A stretch of 8,058 nt of DNA, taken from positions 1 to 8,058 of the forward strand of contig CAZTAO010000114.1 in the NCBI GenBank assembly GCA_964611645.1, given 5' to 3'. The notes below the pieces were generated by a model that was given only the letters and a program-made list of their open reading frames with translations, ran no database searches and had not been told where the DNA came from. The translations under genes and the position numbers were made by a program. This stretch comes from CAZTAO01 sp964611645 (lineage in GTDB: Bacteria > Armatimonadota > UBA5829). How positions within the stretch are numbered: the first letter of the stretch is position 1; each line of letters starts with the position of its first letter. Of this stretch, positions 7,201 through 8,058 are shown one piece after another.

Positions 7201-8058
7201 AGAATCCGCCGGACGGATAGGCGCCGTGGCCGAGGAACAGAAGCCCGACAGCCTTGCCCGATAGGTTGGGGCTGGTCAGTCTCGTGTAGGTGACACCTGC
7301 AGCGGTCAAGGCCTCCGGAATACAGGAGTAATTGGGCGCATTGCGATCGTACACATACACCTTCAGCCCGCTCGGCACCGACAGGTTAGCCCTCGCGGGG
7401 AATATGGACATATCCTGAGTGGTGGTGTCCGCCAACGTGCCGTTGCGCTTGAGTTCCAGCACAAGTGTGGCGTAAGTCCGAGTGGCAACAGAGGGTGCTG
7501 TGAAAGAAAGTGTCTCGCGGTGGTAAAACCCTGGTTCCGAAGTGAAGCTCACGGTACCTGAAAGTAGAACATCCGCCCCGTTTACCAGTTTCCAGTGTAG
7601 ATTGAAGTTGGAGGTTGAGGTGACATCGTCATTGTAGATTGTGAGAGTTCGATTGATAGTGTCGCCCGCGAAGAATTTGTGAGTGCATTCCTTGATGCGC
7701 GTGGTAACGGGCTTGAACGCTTTAGCAATCTCCGGCCCGTCACCAATGGCTGGGTCGCCCGAGTAGGTAGCCCACGGCGCGATGCCGCAGATCCAGTCGA
7801 AGTAGCGGTAGCCATCAATTTGGTGTGCGTAGTTGATACCCATCGCTGTCATCAGGCCGGTGGCCTGTCCGAAGATATCCCTGTAGCTGTCATCACCATT
7901 GAGGAATGACAGGTATTGCGGATTGCCCAGAACGGCCCCAGGTCCGAACTCGCCGATGTACCAGGGCTTCGACTTATCCGGCATCACTGTCCCGTAAGCG
8001 TAACCTGGCAGGATAGTCGCGTCCGTGGTCTCACCAAAAACGTAGGCCGCCATTGGGA
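4277..8058 (-). CDS. Large multidomain glycoside-hydrolase-like protein (5' partial)
   Basis: The frame is open to the right edge, so the true start lies outside; residues are numbered from the ATG at 8053, which is probably internal. Residues 1-112 look like the end of a glycosidase barrel: KPWYIGEFGPG with Glu35 as candidate catalytic residue, and DGYRYFDWICGIAPW. Residues 115-220 are an Ig-like sandwich ('FFAGDTINRTLTIYNDD') as in GH2-type enzymes. Residues ~228-448 and ~455-695 are each glutamine-amidotransferase-like alpha/beta folds (LLFLGHGAYP..., 'LKAWIRNGGTVVVYSD'; 'FVSSGGKIMLRKLDAG') without an evident catalytic Cys, comparable to the accessory domain of some beta-galactosidases. 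A proline linker APPPD precedes a bacterial Ig-like domain (706-811; FTVVFSEPVADFTSADVTVS). Three ~147-residue repeats fill 814-1258. It is probably secreted and carbohydrate-binding, the first visible gene of the operon. The exact GH family cannot be fixed because most of the catalytic domain is missing. Confidence 0.75.
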   Translation of the reverse strand, partial: PMAAYVFGETTDATILPGYAYGTVMPDKSKPWYIGEFGPGAVLGNPQYLSFLNGDDSYRDIFGQATGLMTAMGINYAHQIDGYRYFDWICGIAPWATYSGDPAIGDGPEIAKAFKPVTTRIKECTHKFFAGDTINRTLTIYNDDVTSTSNFNLHWKLVNGADVLLSGTVSFTSEPGFYHRETLSFTAPSVATRTYATLVLELKRNGTLADTTTQDMSIFPARANLSVPSGLKVYVYDRNAPNYSCIPEALTAAGVTYTRLTSPNLSGKAVGLLFLGHGAYPSGGFSSSQLDALKAWIRNGGTVVVYSDQWTAPHWLSISGDSTYGIQNCWYDMTIGFLRAPNHPILAGMQPDDCKFWASTNPTYNHYITWTDIPGGTTGGTWYKPAAGLMNVIVDTGGRNQGLGDSPLCEYPDGKGSTIVCRLRFFDRMTQEPAARLMAQNLLNYAAAAVGKSVPKALGALTGSGSQTPTVLTRAKLAYTPLSGSLASYTSESLSSAFSLIILDNDDAVWAEVDANRAKLQTFVSSGGKIMLRKLDAGRVAQANALTGVSMSTKATQLKHPQLEKKTFDPLMDGVSADDVWWVYTGDEGSEWYRKQKWASAIVDNVVSVPESAGVRGLLIEPSRTGTLQSDSGQSYALGAGNRDTGTAISDPGFGLVRINSGSGFYLVDQLLWDASLSTQLNQKAQRFLCTLVTHCLDTLPAPPPDTLSPSVTINQAVGQADPTPDSPVLFTVVFSEPVADFTSADVTVSGSAGATTAVVTGSGTTYGVAVTGMSSVGTVIASVPAGAAHDAAGNPSNASTSTDHTVTFDIAGSPPKNVSVDPPFGTLTTTATTLQCVYRDTDGYSDIRKAYFLINDSLGQANAALLMFDQVTNKLYIKNNPNTAWSTGYTPGSDKVLENSQCFFYVKDTTVTVGGNDLTITWKVALKSWFVPLKLCGYMYCQDSTGRTDGWEQMGLYYNVKPQVVSVDPAGPPMEASVTKTLTSVYKDPNGAVDLRKCYLLLNNTMLQSGAMLLWYDCAANKIYLKNTANTSWGTGYAPGTNITLSNDQCSVYVKDTMVTKTQYDVTIAWSFSIGPTFAQKNLYSYMYAADSKGLYDGWKKMGTHFTPLAPVCVSVTPSTGKVTTGVPLVFNTVYSDGNGYNNIWQCYLQIGQTGSLANTICVLYEAQQNKIFLRDDGHTTWGTGYAPGTNITLENSQCSVSVKDTTVTPSGSDNLMIDWKITLKTNHVGKLLGERMYCRDYEWLNSAWKLKGYVRGQ
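4280..4729 (-). repeat. Third copy of the C-terminal domain repeat
   Basis: Residues 1109-1258 repeat the plan of the two preceding copies: VSVTPSTG..., VYSDGNGYNNIWQCYL, NKIFLRDDGHTTWGTGYAPG, TNITLENSQCSVSVKDTTVT, then MYCRDYEWLNSAWKLKGY. It is the most drifted copy at its C-terminal end and ends the protein. Confidence 0.8.
4283..4289 (-). promoter_or_regulatory. Ribosome binding site of the esterase, inside the upstream gene
   Basis: GAGAGGG lies 6 bases before the ATG at 4274-4276 and encodes part of the last codons of the large upstream gene. With TAG and ATG touching (4277-4279, 4274-4276), this suggests translational coupling. Confidence 0.55.
4730..5173 (-). repeat. Second copy of the C-terminal domain repeat
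   Basis: Residues 961-1108 contain VSVDPAGPP, VYKDPNGAVDLRKCYLLLN, NKIYLKNTANTSWGTGYAPG, TNITLSNDQCSVYVKDTMVT, YMYAADSKGLYDGWKKMG. The GTGYAPGTNITL block is identical in copies two and three. Confidence 0.85.
5174..5614 (-). repeat. First copy of the C-terminal domain repeat
   Basis: Residues 814-960 contain VSVDPPFGTL, VYRDTDGYSDIRKAYFLIN, NKLYIKNNPNTAWSTGYTPG, LENSQCFFYVKDTTVT, YMYCQDSTGRTDGWEQMG. It follows the bacterial Ig-like domain after a short AGSPP linker. I recognise the general pattern (DpnGy.di.....in / tNklyl.n / gy.pG / leNsq / dgW...G) from large surface or secreted proteins of environmental bacteria, but cannot name a family. Confidence 0.85.

Noticed and set aside
1..8058. 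CRISPR array, tRNA, rRNA, transposase or phage defence system
   Set aside because: No short direct-repeat array, cloverleaf, transposase motif or nuclease/defence domain was recognised on either strand.

Overview
The window reads as part of a carbohydrate-degradation gene cluster transcribed entirely on the minus strand, right to left. The DNA looks moderately GC-rich by eye. The proteins (secreted glycosidase with sticky C-terminal repeats, two-domain acetylxylan-esterase-type hydrolase, secreted pectate-lyase-fold protein, LacI remnant) suggest a free-living polysaccharide-degrading bacterium of the Armatimonadota / Planctomycetota / Verrucomicrobiota kind. This taxonomic guess comes from protein style only and is weak.

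Layout in the direction of transcription: (1) 8058-4277, the 3' part of a very large multidomain glycoside-hydrolase-like protein whose N-terminus lies outside the window. It holds the end of a catalytic barrel, a beta-sandwich, two glutamine-amidotransferase-like folds, one bacterial Ig-like domain and three tandem copies of a ~147-residue repeat. (2) 4276-2333, a 647-residue alpha/beta hydrolase of acetylxylan-esterase type, whose ATG directly abuts the stop of gene 1. Its N-terminal half has an intact Ser-Asp-His set; its C-terminal half looks like a second hydrolase fold without a nucleophile. (3) 2307-787, a secreted right-handed beta-helix protein with a Pectate_lyase_3-type N-terminus and a separate C-terminal beta-sandwich resembling those on phage tail fibres. 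(4) 786-134, about 650 bp without an intact gene but with recognisable wreckage: the last ~55 residues of a LacI-family regulator, the last ~49 residues of a glycosidase-like protein, and a short broken signal-peptide ORF. (5) 133-1, the first 44 residues of another secreted protein that begins like a glycosidase.

Genes 1-3 have gaps of 0 and 25 bp and visible Shine-Dalgarno sequences, so they are very likely co-transcribed. A plausible joint role is stripping acetyl groups from, and cleaving, a complex plant or microbial polysaccharide, with the products feeding a sugar-responsive regulon (hence the LacI relic). The substrate cannot be read from the sequence. The most unusual parts are the decayed region at 134-786, the triple repeat of the large protein, the pseudo-hydrolase half of the esterase and the phage-like tail on the beta-helix protein.
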